A stretch of 57,390 bases of DNA from JAFAGX01 sp035623255 (lineage in GTDB: Bacteria > Acidobacteriota > Terriglobia > Terriglobales > Acidobacteriaceae): NCBI GenBank assembly GCA_035623255.1, contig DASPTU010000131.1, forward strand, positions 1 to 57,390, in the 5' to 3' direction. Under the pieces are notes generated by a model. That model saw nothing but the letters and a program-made list of their open reading frames with translations, made no database searches and had not been told where the DNA came from. Made by a program: the position numbers and the translations under genes. Position 1 is the first letter of the stretch, and each line of letters opens with the position of its first letter. Of the stretch, positions 8,486 through 16,602 are shown in pieces.

Positions 8486-9541
8486 TTACTTTCCCGTGCC
8501 ATTCGGATAGACGAGGATCTTGCTCGACTCCCCAGTCTTGAGACGTTCCATACCTTTCGAAAAGTCTTTCATCGCGATCCGGTCAGTGATGACCGGGTGA
8601 AGGTCAAGCTTGCCGTTCTTAAGCAGGGCCGTCATCTGATACCACGTCTGATACATTCGCCGTCCATTGATGCCCTGGATTGTGATGCCCTTGAAAATGA
8701 TGTCTTCAGAAAAGTTAAGCGCAATGGGCTTGGAAGTAAGGCCGAGAAGGGAGATACGGCCGCCGCGCCGCACAATGTCGAATGCAGTCCGGATGGCATT
8801 CGGGTGTCCGGCCATTTCCAGCACCACATCGACCCCCAGCCCACCGGTGCGGTCCATAAGGATGGAGACGACATCCTCTTTGGAAGGATCGAGGGCGAGG
8901 TCCGCTTTCATTTCTTTCGCAATGCGTCGCCGATGCTCATTCACCTCGATCGCAAAAACCTGCGCGGCTCCCACTGCGCGTGCGACCGCGATGGAGAAAA
9001 GCCCGATCGGCCCACAACCGGTAATGGCGACGGTCTTGGCAGCAATTTCGCCAGCCAGCACAGTGTGAACCGCATTGCCCAGCGGGTCGAGGATGGAGGC
9101 ATATTCCTGGGGAATCGCGGGATCGAGTTTCCAGATGTTGGATTCGGGAATGACCACGTACTCGGCGAAGGCTCCGTCGGCATCCACGCCGATGATCTTC
9201 ACGTTCTGACAAATGTGAGCTTCACCCGTGCGGCACTGCAGACACTTGCCGCATGCGACATGCATTTCGGCAGAAACGAAATCGCCTTCCTTGACGCTAC
9301 TGACTTCGTCTCCGTAGGCCACAACTTCCCCGCAAAACTCGTGGCCGGGAATGAGCGGGGGATGAATTCGCTTCTGCGCCCAGCGGTCCCATTCGTAAAT
9401 GTGCAGGTCGGTGCCGCAGATGGAGGCGACTTTGACTTTGACCAGGACGTCAGTGCGTCCGAATGATGGGATTTTGACTTCGCGAATCTCTGCTCCGGGA
9501 GCAGCTTTCGGCTTTACGACGGCTAACATGGTTTCTGGCAT
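8486..9541 (-). CDS. tdh: L-threonine 3-dehydrogenase
   Basis: Zinc medium-chain dehydrogenase that oxidises L-threonine to 2-amino-3-ketobutyrate with NAD. Of 351 residues, the catalytic zinc site is Cys42 (ICGTDLHIYEWDRWA, characteristic of threonine dehydrogenase rather than other alcohol or polyol dehydrogenases) with His67-Glu68 (IPGHEF); the structural zinc site is Cys97, Cys100, Cys103 and Cys111. The NAD-binding loop is ITGCGPIGLFSIAVARAVG. The usual partner kbl (2-amino-3-ketobutyrate ligase) is not in the window. The gene stands alone between convergent and same-strand neighbours. Confidence 0.92.
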   Translation of the reverse strand: MPETMLAVVKPKAAPGAEIREVKIPSFGRTDVLVKVKVASICGTDLHIYEWDRWAQKRIHPPLIPGHEFCGEVVAYGDEVSSVKEGDFVSAEMHVACGKCLQCRTGEAHICQNVKIIGVDADGAFAEYVVIPESNIWKLDPAIPQEYASILDPLGNAVHTVLAGEIAAKTVAITGCGPIGLFSIAVARAVGAAQVFAIEVNEHRRRIAKEMKADLALDPSKEDVVSILMDRTGGLGVDVVLEMAGHPNAIRTAFDIVRRGGRISLLGLTSKPIALNFSEDIIFKGITIQGINGRRMYQTWYQMTALLKNGKLDLHPVITDRIAMKDFSKGMERLKTGESSKILVYPNGTGK

Positions 9542-9611
9542 GAGGCACCTGAAGAGATTCGCGTCAGCCGAGAACCCCTGATTCTAGCACCACTGCTTGA
9601 GTGGGCCACCG

Positions 9612-10187
9612 TCATGCGGATGACTTCTTCTGCTCATCGCGCAGCACGCCTTTGTCGTATTTCTGGGCGGAAGGGATGAAGTTCTGCGATTGTCCCCGAG
9701 GGACGCTGAGGCTCTTCCATTCGCTGGAGCGCAGATGCTTCGCCAGGAAAATGATCTGAGCTACATGGGCAGAGTAGTGCGCCAATTGCCGGTTGAGGGC
9801 TTGCAAGACGGTGTGCGGCTCGCCGCGAATCATGACGGTACGCTGCAAGTCTTCCGGCTTGAGCCCTGCGGCCGCAGAGAATACGAGTTCCCATCCCTCT
9901 TCCCACCAGCGCATAACGTCGGCACGTGTAGTGTTGGGGGTGATTTCGAATTCCTGGTCACGATTGCGGTTCGGCTTTTCGCCGTCGGAAGTAAGGAAAT
10001 CGGTGAACCGCGACCGCATGTTACCCGCAAGATGCTTTACCAGAATCGCGACCGAATTCGATTCCTGATCAATGGTCACGAAAAGTTCGTTGTCCTTCAA
10101 CTGCGACATCGCGCCTTCACCGAGCCGTTTGTAACCGCGGAATTGCCGGTGAACTTCGTCGAGATAATGAGAACCGAGATCATTCAT
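9612..10187 (-). CDS. DUF1572 protein (DinB/YfiT-like four-helix fold)
   Basis: A 191-residue soluble protein. The segment NSVAILVKHLAGNMRSRFTD followed by FLTSDGEKPNRNRDQEF is typical of the DUF1572 branch of the DinB superfamily, four-helix bundles that often bind a metal through histidines; His53 and the HYSAHVAQI pair are candidate ligands. Members act in thiol-dependent detoxification or are uncharacterised, so no reaction is assigned. It lies 14 bases downstream of the HyuB-like gene on the same strand and is probably co-transcribed with it. Confidence 0.8.
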   Translation of the reverse strand: MNDLGSHYLDEVHRQFRGYKRLGEGAMSQLKDNELFVTIDQESNSVAILVKHLAGNMRSRFTDFLTSDGEKPNRNRDQEFEITPNTTRADVMRWWEEGWELVFSAAAGLKPEDLQRTVMIRGEPHTVLQALNRQLAHYSAHVAQIIFLAKHLRSSEWKSLSVPRGQSQNFIPSAQKYDKGVLRDEQKKSSA

Positions 10188-10201
10188 GGCTGTTACTCCG
10201 T

Positions 10202-11794
10202 TCAGGATGGTTTTCCCCAGGCGCCAGCGCCCGGGGTTTCAATTCGAATTCGTTCGCCCTTGCGAAGTCGGACATTGAATTTGCCGGGTAATGCTTTGGA
10301 GGGACCGTCTTGCCGGACTAAAGCGGCTTTGCCGACCGCGCCATCTGCCCCGCCACTCAAGCCGTACGGGTTACGCTTGCGTCGTTCTGCCAGCAGGGTA
10401 CATTCCGCATCGGTGAGAACTTCAATCTCGCGAACGATCCCATCTCCACCACGATAGCGGCCCCGGCCGCCACTGCTGGTCCGCAAGGAATATTTATGAA
10501 TGCGCAATGGATATGCATACTCCAGCGCTTCTGCGGGCGTATTAAGCGAGTTGGTCATGTGGGTGTGTACGCCGGACACGCCGGGTTTGGTTGGACGCCC
10601 TCCCATGCCACCAGCGATGGTCTCATAATAGGCGAACGGCTCGTTGGTCCGCGGATCAATCCCGCCGATGGTCAAGTTGTTCATCGTGCCCGAGGCTGCG
10701 GCCGGAATGCGCTCGGGAATGGCTTTGGCCAAAGCTCGCAAGAGAACGTCAACGATGCGTTGCGAAGTTTCCACATTGCCCCCAGCCACGGCGGCCGGCG
10801 GGCGGGCGTTCACGAGGGTTCCTTCCGGAGAAATCACCTCGATGGGCCGCATCAGGCCGGCGGTCGCGGGCACGTCTTCGGCCAGGAGACAGCGAAAGAC
10901 ATAAAAACACGCTGAATTGGTGATCGCTGCGACCGCGTTTACACTGCCTTCAACCTGCGGATCGGTTCCGGTGAAATCTACTATGACCGGTTTAGGTTGG
11001 AGCTTGCGGGCTTTCGAAAATGTAATGTTCACTGCGATTCGTATCGGCTTGTCGTTGATGCCGTCATCGTCAAGAAAATCCTCAGCGCTATAAGAGCCGG
11101 GAGGGACTCGCTGAAGAAATTCACGCATCAGTTCTTCGGAATAATCGAGCAACTCCGTGGAAGCGCGCTTGAGTCGCGAGGCTGAGTAACGCGTGCACAG
11201 TTCACGGAGCCGCTCCGTTCCGGTATGACAAGCGGCAAGCTGAGCCCCCAAGTCTCCTTCTCGTTCTTCTGGCGTGCGTACGTTATTGAGAAGCAGTGCG
11301 AGGACGTCGGCCTGCATTTTTCCGGAACGCATGATTTTGACCGGCGGGATACGGAACCCTTCCTGATAAATCTCGCGGCACAGGCCCATGGAGCCGGGAT
11401 AGGCGCCGCCGACATCGGCATGATGAGCGCGGGAGGCGACATAGAATTCCGGCCGCCGGCTACTATTCGAGAGATAGACCGGCGAGACCAAAGTAATATC
11501 GGGAAGGTGGGTACCTCCGCGAAATGGATCGTTCAGCATGGCGACGTCGCCACGTGCGAGGTCGAACGTCTCCAGCGCCGCGCGTACCGACTTGGGCATC
11601 GACCCTAGATGCACGGGCATGTGATCGCCCATCGCTATCACCTCACTCTCGGAATCAAAGACGGCGCAGGAATAGTCACGCCGCTCCTTGATGTTCGGCG
11701 AGAAAGCGGTCCGACGCAGGGCGGCGCCCATCTCCTCTGCGATCGAGTGAAAAATATTTTTGAAAATTTCGGTTTCGATGGGATCGCGCGGCAT
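10202..11794 (-). CDS. hyuB: Hydantoinase B / oxoprolinase family protein
   Basis: A 530-residue HyuB-family protein, normally the B subunit of ATP-dependent hydantoinases, 5-oxoprolinases or acetophenone-type carboxylases. The N-terminal signature DPIETEIFKNIFHSIAEEMG and AALRRTAFSPNIKERRDYSC, then MGDHMPVHLGSMP and LNDPFRGGTHLPDITLVSP are characteristic, as is the C-terminal GGRGRYRGGDGIVREIEVL region. The ATG at 11794 is chosen by family alignment; the frame also allows TTG at 11827 or ATG at 11824, and none has a good ribosome site. The usual ATP-binding HyuA subunit is not adjacent, so the substrate cannot be named. Confidence 0.85.
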   Translation of the reverse strand: MPRDPIETEIFKNIFHSIAEEMGAALRRTAFSPNIKERRDYSCAVFDSESEVIAMGDHMPVHLGSMPKSVRAALETFDLARGDVAMLNDPFRGGTHLPDITLVSPVYLSNSSRRPEFYVASRAHHADVGGAYPGSMGLCREIYQEGFRIPPVKIMRSGKMQADVLALLLNNVRTPEEREGDLGAQLAACHTGTERLRELCTRYSASRLKRASTELLDYSEELMREFLQRVPPGSYSAEDFLDDDGINDKPIRIAVNITFSKARKLQPKPVIVDFTGTDPQVEGSVNAVAAITNSACFYVFRCLLAEDVPATAGLMRPIEVISPEGTLVNARPPAAVAGGNVETSQRIVDVLLRALAKAIPERIPAAASGTMNNLTIGGIDPRTNEPFAYYETIAGGMGGRPTKPGVSGVHTHMTNSLNTPAEALEYAYPLRIHKYSLRTSSGGRGRYRGGDGIVREIEVLTDAECTLLAERRKRNPYGLSGGADGAVGKAALVRQDGPSKALPGKFNVRLRKGERIRIETPGAGAWGKPS

Positions 11795-11866
11795 GGTCAG
11801 AGAAAGTTTACGACATTGCGACATCAAGCAGCGGTCGATAAGACAACCTCAACATGAAGAATTCTA

Positions 11867-11896
11867 TTGACAATTGAAAGTGATCCACCGCAATAT
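11867..11896 (+). promoter_or_regulatory. Candidate sigma-70 promoter for the Lys-rich micro-gene
   Basis: A perfect TTGACA (11867-11872) is followed after 18 bases by CAATAT (11891-11896), a weak -10. It faces the 13-codon ORF at 11987 and lies in the gap between two minus-strand genes. Transcription would start near 11903, giving a leader of about 80 bases. The -35 is convincing, the -10 is not. Confidence 0.35.
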
Positions 11897-11986
11897 CGGG
11901 AGTGAGATAGCGGTCGCGGCAACAAGTGATCGCCTTCAAAGAGAGAAGAAGTACCAAGCAAGGGAAAATAGATAACGGAGGAAAAC

Positions 11987-12028
11987 ATGCCAGCAAAGAA
12001 GAAAGCTGCCAAGAAGAAGAAACACTAA
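11987..12028 (+). CDS. Lys-rich 13-residue micro-protein gene
   Basis: ATG with a strong upstream Shine-Dalgarno (ACGGAGG, spacing about 6) opens a 13-codon frame reading MPAKKKAAKKKKH, then TAA. Eight of the 13 residues are lysine, plus one histidine. It is the only plausible plus-strand gene between two minus-strand genes and is followed by two hairpins, the second a textbook terminator, so the set reads as a complete transcription unit of roughly 200 bases. The peptide resembles the tails of histone-H1-like or nucleic-acid-binding proteins in composition only. A small RNA with an incidental ORF is the alternative. Function unknown. Confidence 0.5.
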   Translation: MPAKKKAAKKKKH

Positions 12029-12055
12029 AGTCGCGCGAGCGATAGCTCGCGACTT
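12028..12055 (+). other. Hairpin directly after the micro-gene stop codon
   Basis: AAGTCGCG (12028-12035) pairs with CGCGACTT (12048-12055), continuing after a two-base bulge with AGC/GCT around a GATA loop. It has no T run after it, so it is not itself an intrinsic terminator, but it stacks just ahead of one. It may stabilise the 3' end of the short transcript. Confidence 0.5.
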
Positions 12056-12056
12056 C

Positions 12057-12413
12057 TCAAAAGTTCAGGTCAAGCCTCTCAGAACCAATTTCTGAGAGGC
12101 TTTTTTGTGGGCTGGTTAGCCAGTCAGCGCCGAGGCCTTGATGCTGCGATAGGTTACGAATGATCATATCCGCGATGCCGAATCCACCGTGCTCTGCGAC
12201 GCTCGATGCCAAGGCCTGCAGTCCAAGAAATTGATAATGATCTATGGCTTCGGCTTTCTTCTCGCCGAAGGTCGAGAAGGTATGTTCGAGCGACCCCAGT
12301 AACTGATTGAGCAGTACCGCCTCGAACTGATGGGCTGCGCGAGTGAGGCGCAACAGGTTAAATTTTCCAGGCGTTGAAGCCGAGGGATTGGATGATGATG
12401 CGACGGGGTTCAT
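12057..12413 (-). CDS. flgJ: Flagellar rod-binding protein (FlgJ N-terminal domain only)
   Basis: A 118-residue protein matching the rod-binding half of FlgJ: RAAHQFEAVLLNQLLGSLEH and YQFLGLQALASSVAEHGGFG, then IADMIIRNL. The C-terminal muramidase domain of enterobacterial FlgJ is absent, as in many phyla, so this would be a rod cap/scaffold without peptidoglycan hydrolase activity. Its ATG overlaps the flgI stop codon by one base, indicating translational coupling. The last 16 or so residues are encoded by the DNA of the opposing micro-gene terminator, which suggests a recently changed C-terminus. Confidence 0.85.
   Translation of the reverse strand: MNPVASSSNPSASTPGKFNLLRLTRAAHQFEAVLLNQLLGSLEHTFSTFGEKKAEAIDHYQFLGLQALASSVAEHGGFGIADMIIRNLSQHQGLGADWLTSPQKSLSEIGSERLDLNF
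12072..12107 (+). terminator. Strong rho-independent terminator of the micro-gene
   Basis: A perfect 13-base-pair stem, AAGCCTCTCAGAA (12072-12084) with TTCTGAGAGGCTT (12090-12102), a five-base loop and a run of six T from 12101. It reads only in the plus direction; on the minus strand no T run follows. It lies inside the last codons of the minus-strand rod-binding gene ending at 12057. Confidence 0.85.
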
Positions 12414-13519
12414 CAGATCACCTCGAGGTCGGCTTCCAGCGCGCCAGCGGATTTGATGGCTTGCAATATCGCAATTACGTCACGGGCAGTGGCGCCGATT
12501 CGTTGTAAGCCATTAACCAATTGCTCGACACTGGCGCCCTCAGCTAATTCAATGCGCCGTGCGGGAGCCTCCTCTGCCTTGATGTTGGTCTCCGGGACGA
12601 CCTCGGTCTTGCCTTTCGATTCCGGAAAAGGCTGCGAAACGGAGAACTGGGTGGCCACTTCGATCGACAGGTTGCCATGCAATATGGAGACCGCCCCCAA
12701 ACGGACATCCCTTCCCATTACCACGGTTCCAGTTCGCTCGTTTACTACGACCTTGGCACGGTGATGTACTTCAATGCTGAGATTTTCGATTCGCGCCAGT
12801 ACAGCAGGAATTTTCTGGAGGTCCGGAGCGGTCACATCGACATCAACTCGCCGGCTGTCGGCAACGGTGGCAATCTCGTGCTGAAATTCCTGATTAATGC
12901 CGTTTGCGACCGCTTCGGCAGTAGTGAAATTGGGATCATTCAAGAGCAGTGAAAGCTTTCGAAGTGCGCTCAGGTCAATCGAACTGTCCCGCTCCACGAG
13001 CGCTCCGCCGGGAATTCGTCCGGCCGTAGGATGATTCACCTGTTTGGCATTGGTTCCACCACCCTCGCTGAAGCCTCCGAGCGTAAGTGGACCTTGGGCG
13101 CTGGCATAGATCTGTCCATCGGCTGCGTAGAGAGGTGTGAGCAGCAACGTGCCTCCTTCCAGGCTGCGGGCGTCGCCAGCCGAGGAAACGGTCACATCGA
13201 GTCGCGTACCAGGGCGCGCGAAAGGTGGCAGGGTAGATGTCACAAATACTGCCGCGACGTTCTTGACGATGATCGTGCCGGCGGGAGCCTGCACACCCAT
13301 GCGTTGAAGGATGTTGGCCAGCGTTTGATTGGTGAACAGGGTTTGCTGCTTGTCGCCGGTGTTGCGCAAACCCACGACAACGCCGTAACCGAAAACCGGA
13401 TTGTCGCGGATTCCCTCGACAGAAGTGACGTCGCGGATCAGGGCTTTGCGCACCATGTCATCGGCGCAGGCGAGCAAGCTTGTGAACAAGACGAATAAGA
13501 TCAAAGCGCGAAGTTTCAT
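12413..13519 (-). CDS. flgI: Flagellar P-ring protein
   Basis: Forms the ring around the rod in the peptidoglycan layer. The 368-residue precursor has a Sec signal (about 1-19, ending near LLACADD), then the FlgI signature VTSVEGIRDNPVFGYGVVVG and LRNTGDKQQTLFTNQTLANI, the SSAGDARSLEGGTLLLTPL stretch, and the C-terminal VEQLVNGLQRIGATARDVIA close to the end, as in all FlgI proteins. A GGAAG ribosome site precedes the ATG. It is preceded by flgH (gap 11 bases) and coupled to flgJ. Confidence 0.95.
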   Translation of the reverse strand: MKLRALILFVLFTSLLACADDMVRKALIRDVTSVEGIRDNPVFGYGVVVGLRNTGDKQQTLFTNQTLANILQRMGVQAPAGTIIVKNVAAVFVTSTLPPFARPGTRLDVTVSSAGDARSLEGGTLLLTPLYAADGQIYASAQGPLTLGGFSEGGGTNAKQVNHPTAGRIPGGALVERDSSIDLSALRKLSLLLNDPNFTTAEAVANGINQEFQHEIATVADSRRVDVDVTAPDLQKIPAVLARIENLSIEVHHRAKVVVNERTGTVVMGRDVRLGAVSILHGNLSIEVATQFSVSQPFPESKGKTEVVPETNIKAEEAPARRIELAEGASVEQLVNGLQRIGATARDVIAILQAIKSAGALEADLEVI

Positions 13520-13530
13520 GGCGGCTTCCG

Positions 13531-14229
13531 TTAAAAGCCCACAATCTTCAGCAGAGTGCGGACGAGCGGATTAGGGGGCCGCGTTCCATCGCTGAGCACG
13601 CCCTTTCCTTTGAGTTCAAGTTCGAGGTTCGCGATCGAGTTGGAGGGCACGCTGCCATCGGGTGCGATGTCTCCCTGGCGAACCAGGCCGCGCAGCACGA
13701 TGGTCTGCTTCTCGTTGTTCATCGTGAGCTGCCGCTCCGCTTCAATCACCAAGGCCCTGCTAGGGAGCACAGCGACGACCCTTCCGGCCAATGTCGTATT
13801 CAGGGTGGAGGTGGTCGACCCCTGTGATTTGCCAGCCAGATTCTGGGAGGATTGGGGAGAAAAGATCTGCTGCACTCCGCTGGTCTTGAGATGTCCTGCC
13901 AGGGCGCTGATGCCAGAACTTGCATTAAAAGTTCTAGCGGTGGATACAGTATTGGCGTTGCTGGCCGTCATGCCCTGGGCCACCACGATGGTGATCAAAT
14001 CACCGACGTGCATGGCCTTGTAATCCGCGTTCATGTCGGCGAACCGGCCGTTGTTTGTCCACAGGCTGCCAAGAGTGGCATGGCTCAAGTCGGGACTCTG
14101 CTGCTGCATGCGCTGGACATATTGAGTCAGTGTCTCTTGCTGGATTTTCTGCGGGTCAGAGCTTTTGGCAGCGGCGGCGACCGAGGCCAAGATCAGAACC
14201 GAAATCGCATTCTTTGCAACCGTGGACAT
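13531..14229 (-). CDS. flgH: Flagellar L-ring protein, without a lipobox cysteine
   Basis: Outer-membrane ring subunit of the flagellar basal body. The ATG at 14229 is chosen because AAAGGAG lies six bases upstream and a signal peptide starts there (MSTVAKNAISVLILASVAAA); longer in-frame starts have no such signal. The 232-residue product has SLWTNNGRFADMNADYKAMHVGDLITIVV, the Ser/Thr-rich central part, and TLAGRVVAVLPSRALVIEAE with LRGLVRQGDIAPDGSVPSN in the C-terminal half. Unlike enterobacterial FlgH it contains no cysteine at all, so it cannot be a conventional lipoprotein. Confidence 0.93.
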   Translation of the reverse strand: MSTVAKNAISVLILASVAAAAKSSDPQKIQQETLTQYVQRMQQQSPDLSHATLGSLWTNNGRFADMNADYKAMHVGDLITIVVAQGMTASNANTVSTARTFNASSGISALAGHLKTSGVQQIFSPQSSQNLAGKSQGSTTSTLNTTLAGRVVAVLPSRALVIEAERQLTMNNEKQTIVLRGLVRQGDIAPDGSVPSNSIANLELELKGKGVLSDGTRPPNPLVRTLLKIVGF

Positions 14230-14245
14230 GATTCTCCTTTCGGGC

Positions 14246-15064
14246 TTACAACTCGGCATGCAGCATCTGCTCGCCGACGACCAGTGCGACAAAAGTGCGC
14301 CGGCTGCGCTTATCGAAGACCTTAATGCGCTGGTCAAGCAGGCCAGACTCGAGACAGATCACCGGCAGGGAAATTCGCGTGCTGGCGTTTTCCAGAAGCA
14401 GAGTGGCCGGTTTACCTCTTGCAACCAAGGCTGGGCCTGACGTTGCAGTTGCCGGAGCTGCAGGCATTTGATTGAGGCGCCACTCCTGACCTTGCGGCAG
14501 GAGCACGCGCACCAGAAAAGTTCCGCAGGATCTATGATCCAAACACCGAATGCGAGCGTTTGCCCCTCGCCCCGATATGCCTGGCCGAATTCGCATGACC
14601 TGCAACTGGAAATTCTCCTCAGCGGCGGCCATCGACTCGGGCAGGATTAGCCTCGCGTTCTGAGGCAGAGGGTCGTTTCCAGATTTGCTCAGGAATTCGG
14701 AAATGGCTTTCCGCACGCCGGCCTCGCTGATGGGCCAGCCACTCGAGCGAATGACCACCATGGAAGGCACCACCATCTGACGGACCAAGTCTGCGTGGGT
14801 TGTGAGGGCAGTCATGATCTGTTCGACGCGTAGAGTACGCGAGCTGCCGGTTTGCGGGGCCCGGCAGAGGGGAACGGCCTCACTTGATTGCTGTACACGC
14901 TGAGATACGTTCAGCGGCAACAGATCAGAGAGCAGAACCGTCGTGTGGTTCACGTCGACCAGATCACGGAGGTAAATTGGCTCCTGAAATTTTTCTGCGG
15001 CAAGCAACACGGAGTTCAGCGATATGAGGCAAAACGTCAGGAAAAGAATTCTCATCGCAAGCAT
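14246..15064 (-). CDS. flgA: Flagellar P-ring assembly chaperone FlgA
   Basis: Periplasmic chaperone for FlgI assembly. The 272-residue precursor has a signal peptide (about 4-23) and a C-terminal SAF/ChapFlgA domain (about 205-270: ALVARGKPATLLLENASTRI, SLPVICLESGLLDQRIKV, then RTFVALVVGEQMLHAEL). The N-terminal half is poorly conserved. ATG at 15064 begins two bases after the flgG stop, so the genes are coupled; an ATG at 15055 is an alternative. Identity is supported by the C-terminal domain plus the position between flgG and flgH. Confidence 0.88.
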   Translation of the reverse strand: MLAMRILFLTFCLISLNSVLLAAEKFQEPIYLRDLVDVNHTTVLLSDLLPLNVSQRVQQSSEAVPLCRAPQTGSSRTLRVEQIMTALTTHADLVRQMVVPSMVVIRSSGWPISEAGVRKAISEFLSKSGNDPLPQNARLILPESMAAAEENFQLQVMRIRPGISGRGANARIRCLDHRSCGTFLVRVLLPQGQEWRLNQMPAAPATATSGPALVARGKPATLLLENASTRISLPVICLESGLLDQRIKVFDKRSRRTFVALVVGEQMLHAEL

Positions 15065-15066
15065 CC

Positions 15067-15858
15067 CTAGTGGCTGACGTTGTTGAGTCCTTGCAGCATT
15101 TCATCGGCGGCCTGAACGACGCGCGTGTTCGCCTCATACGCTCTCTGGGCCACGATCATCTGAACGAACTCCTCGACCACGTCGACGTTGGATTGTTCGA
15201 GATAGCCTTGCTGGATCGATCCAAGCCCTTCGCTCCCACCTGGCGTGCCTTGCACCGGATCACCCGAAGCGGTGGTCTGAAGAAAGAGATTCTTGCCGAT
15301 GCTGTTCAATCCGCCGGGGTTGGGGAACAGGGCGAGCTGGATGGTGCCAACCTGCTGAGCCTGGGCCTGACCGGCTGTCGTAACACTGACCGTACCGTCC
15401 TGACCGATGGTGATGGAGGTAGCTCCGGTGGGGATCGTGATGTTGGGAGAAATTGGATTGCCGTCAGCGGTCACGATGTTGCCGTTGGCATCAAGCTGAA
15501 ACGCGCCGCTGCGGGTGTATGCCGTTTCGCCGGAGGGTAGAGTCACCTGAAAAAAGCCATTGCCGGAAATCGTAAGGTCGAGCGGGTTGCCGGTCTGGCT
15601 GAAGTCTCCCTGCTGCTGCACGATTTCGGACGTCGCGGTGCGTGTGCCTAAGCCGACCTGCAGTCCGGCCGCGAAGGTGGTTTGCTGAGTAGCGGCGGTG
15701 CCCGGCATGATGACATTCTGATAAAGCAGATCTTCGAACTGGATACGGCGCTTGCGAAATCCGGCGGTGCTGGAATTCGCGAGATTATTCGCGACATTGT
15801 CGAGGTTCGTCTCTTGTGCACTCATTCCGCTGGCTGCGGTGTACAAGGCTCTTAACAT
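15067..15858 (-). CDS. flgG: Flagellar distal rod protein
   Basis: Main component of the distal rod. The 263 residues begin MLRALYTAASGMSAQETNLD and NVANNLANSSTAGFRKRR, the rod/hook family N-terminus, contain the DLTISGNGFFQVTLPSGETA stretch and end with GYLEQSNVDVVEEFVQMIV and AQRAYEANTRVVQAADEML, the FlgG C-terminal signature. AGGAGGG lies six bases before the ATG. Located nine bases after flgF and coupled to flgA. Confidence 0.97.
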   Translation of the reverse strand: MLRALYTAASGMSAQETNLDNVANNLANSSTAGFRKRRIQFEDLLYQNVIMPGTAATQQTTFAAGLQVGLGTRTATSEIVQQQGDFSQTGNPLDLTISGNGFFQVTLPSGETAYTRSGAFQLDANGNIVTADGNPISPNITIPTGATSITIGQDGTVSVTTAGQAQAQQVGTIQLALFPNPGGLNSIGKNLFLQTTASGDPVQGTPGGSEGLGSIQQGYLEQSNVDVVEEFVQMIVAQRAYEANTRVVQAADEMLQGLNNVSH

Positions 15859-15867
15859 CGTGCCCTC

Positions 15868-16602
15868 CTATACGTGGGACAAATCGCTTGCCGCGATGTG
15901 ATCGAGGTTTGACTGAAAGGCGGACATAGCTCGTTCCAGCATTTCGGCCTTGCGCTGAATGGTGATCAGCTCCGCCACGGCAGCAACGGAATTCACGTTC
16001 GATGACTCAAGCATCCCCTGGCGAACGTAGGAATCGGGTGCGGGGCGCACATCTTTCTGCGGCACTGAGTAGTACGAATTGCCGATAGCAGCGGGCGCAC
16101 TGGCCGAAGTGAACTGGACAACGCGCAACTTGTCGACAACCGCGCCGTCAGAGGAAAGCGTCCCGTCCGGGCTGATGGAAATGGCGCCGCCAGGAATGGT
16201 GATGGGACCCTGCTCGCCAAGAAGCGGGTCGCCGGCATTGGTGGTCAATCGCCCGGTCGGGGAAACCTGAAAGTTCCCGTTGCGCGTGTAGAGAACTCCT
16301 CCCTGGGTTTGAACTGCGAAGAAACCAGACCCTTCGATTGCCAGATCGAGCGAATTGCCGGTCCGATCCAGATTGCCCGCACTCAGGTCGAGGCGGCTGC
16401 CGCCAAGCAAACTGAAATTGTTGATGGCGCGGTTCAGCGGATCGCCCGAACCTGCCAACGAATCTGTGAGAAACGAACGAAACAGAGGCTGCTGAGAACG
16501 ATAGCCGGTGGTGTTGATGTTAGCGAGGTTATTGGCGACCAGGTCCAGCGCCCGACTCTGCGCCTGCAAGCCCGCACACGCTGCATAGTATCCGCTGTTC
16601 AA
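15868..16602 (-). CDS. flgF: Flagellar proximal rod protein FlgF
   Basis: Rod protein paralogous to FlgG. A TTG at 16602 is chosen: GCGGAG lies six bases upstream and the protein then begins (M)NSGYYAACAGLQAQSRALD, the usual FlgF N-terminus; longer frames back to 16683 add non-family residues. The 244 residues include LVANNLANINTTGYRSQQ, LDLAIEGSGFFAVQTQGG and the C-terminal GMLESSNVNSVAAVAELITI. It is the first gene of the flgFGAHIJ run. The 240 bases upstream hold no clear sigma-54 or sigma-28 promoter that I can see. Confidence 0.93.
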   Translation of the reverse strand: MNSGYYAACAGLQAQSRALDLVANNLANINTTGYRSQQPLFRSFLTDSLAGSGDPLNRAINNFSLLGGSRLDLSAGNLDRTGNSLDLAIEGSGFFAVQTQGGVLYTRNGNFQVSPTGRLTTNAGDPLLGEQGPITIPGGAISISPDGTLSSDGAVVDKLRVVQFTSASAPAAIGNSYYSVPQKDVRPAPDSYVRQGMLESSNVNSVAAVAELITIQRKAEMLERAMSAFQSNLDHIAASDLSHV

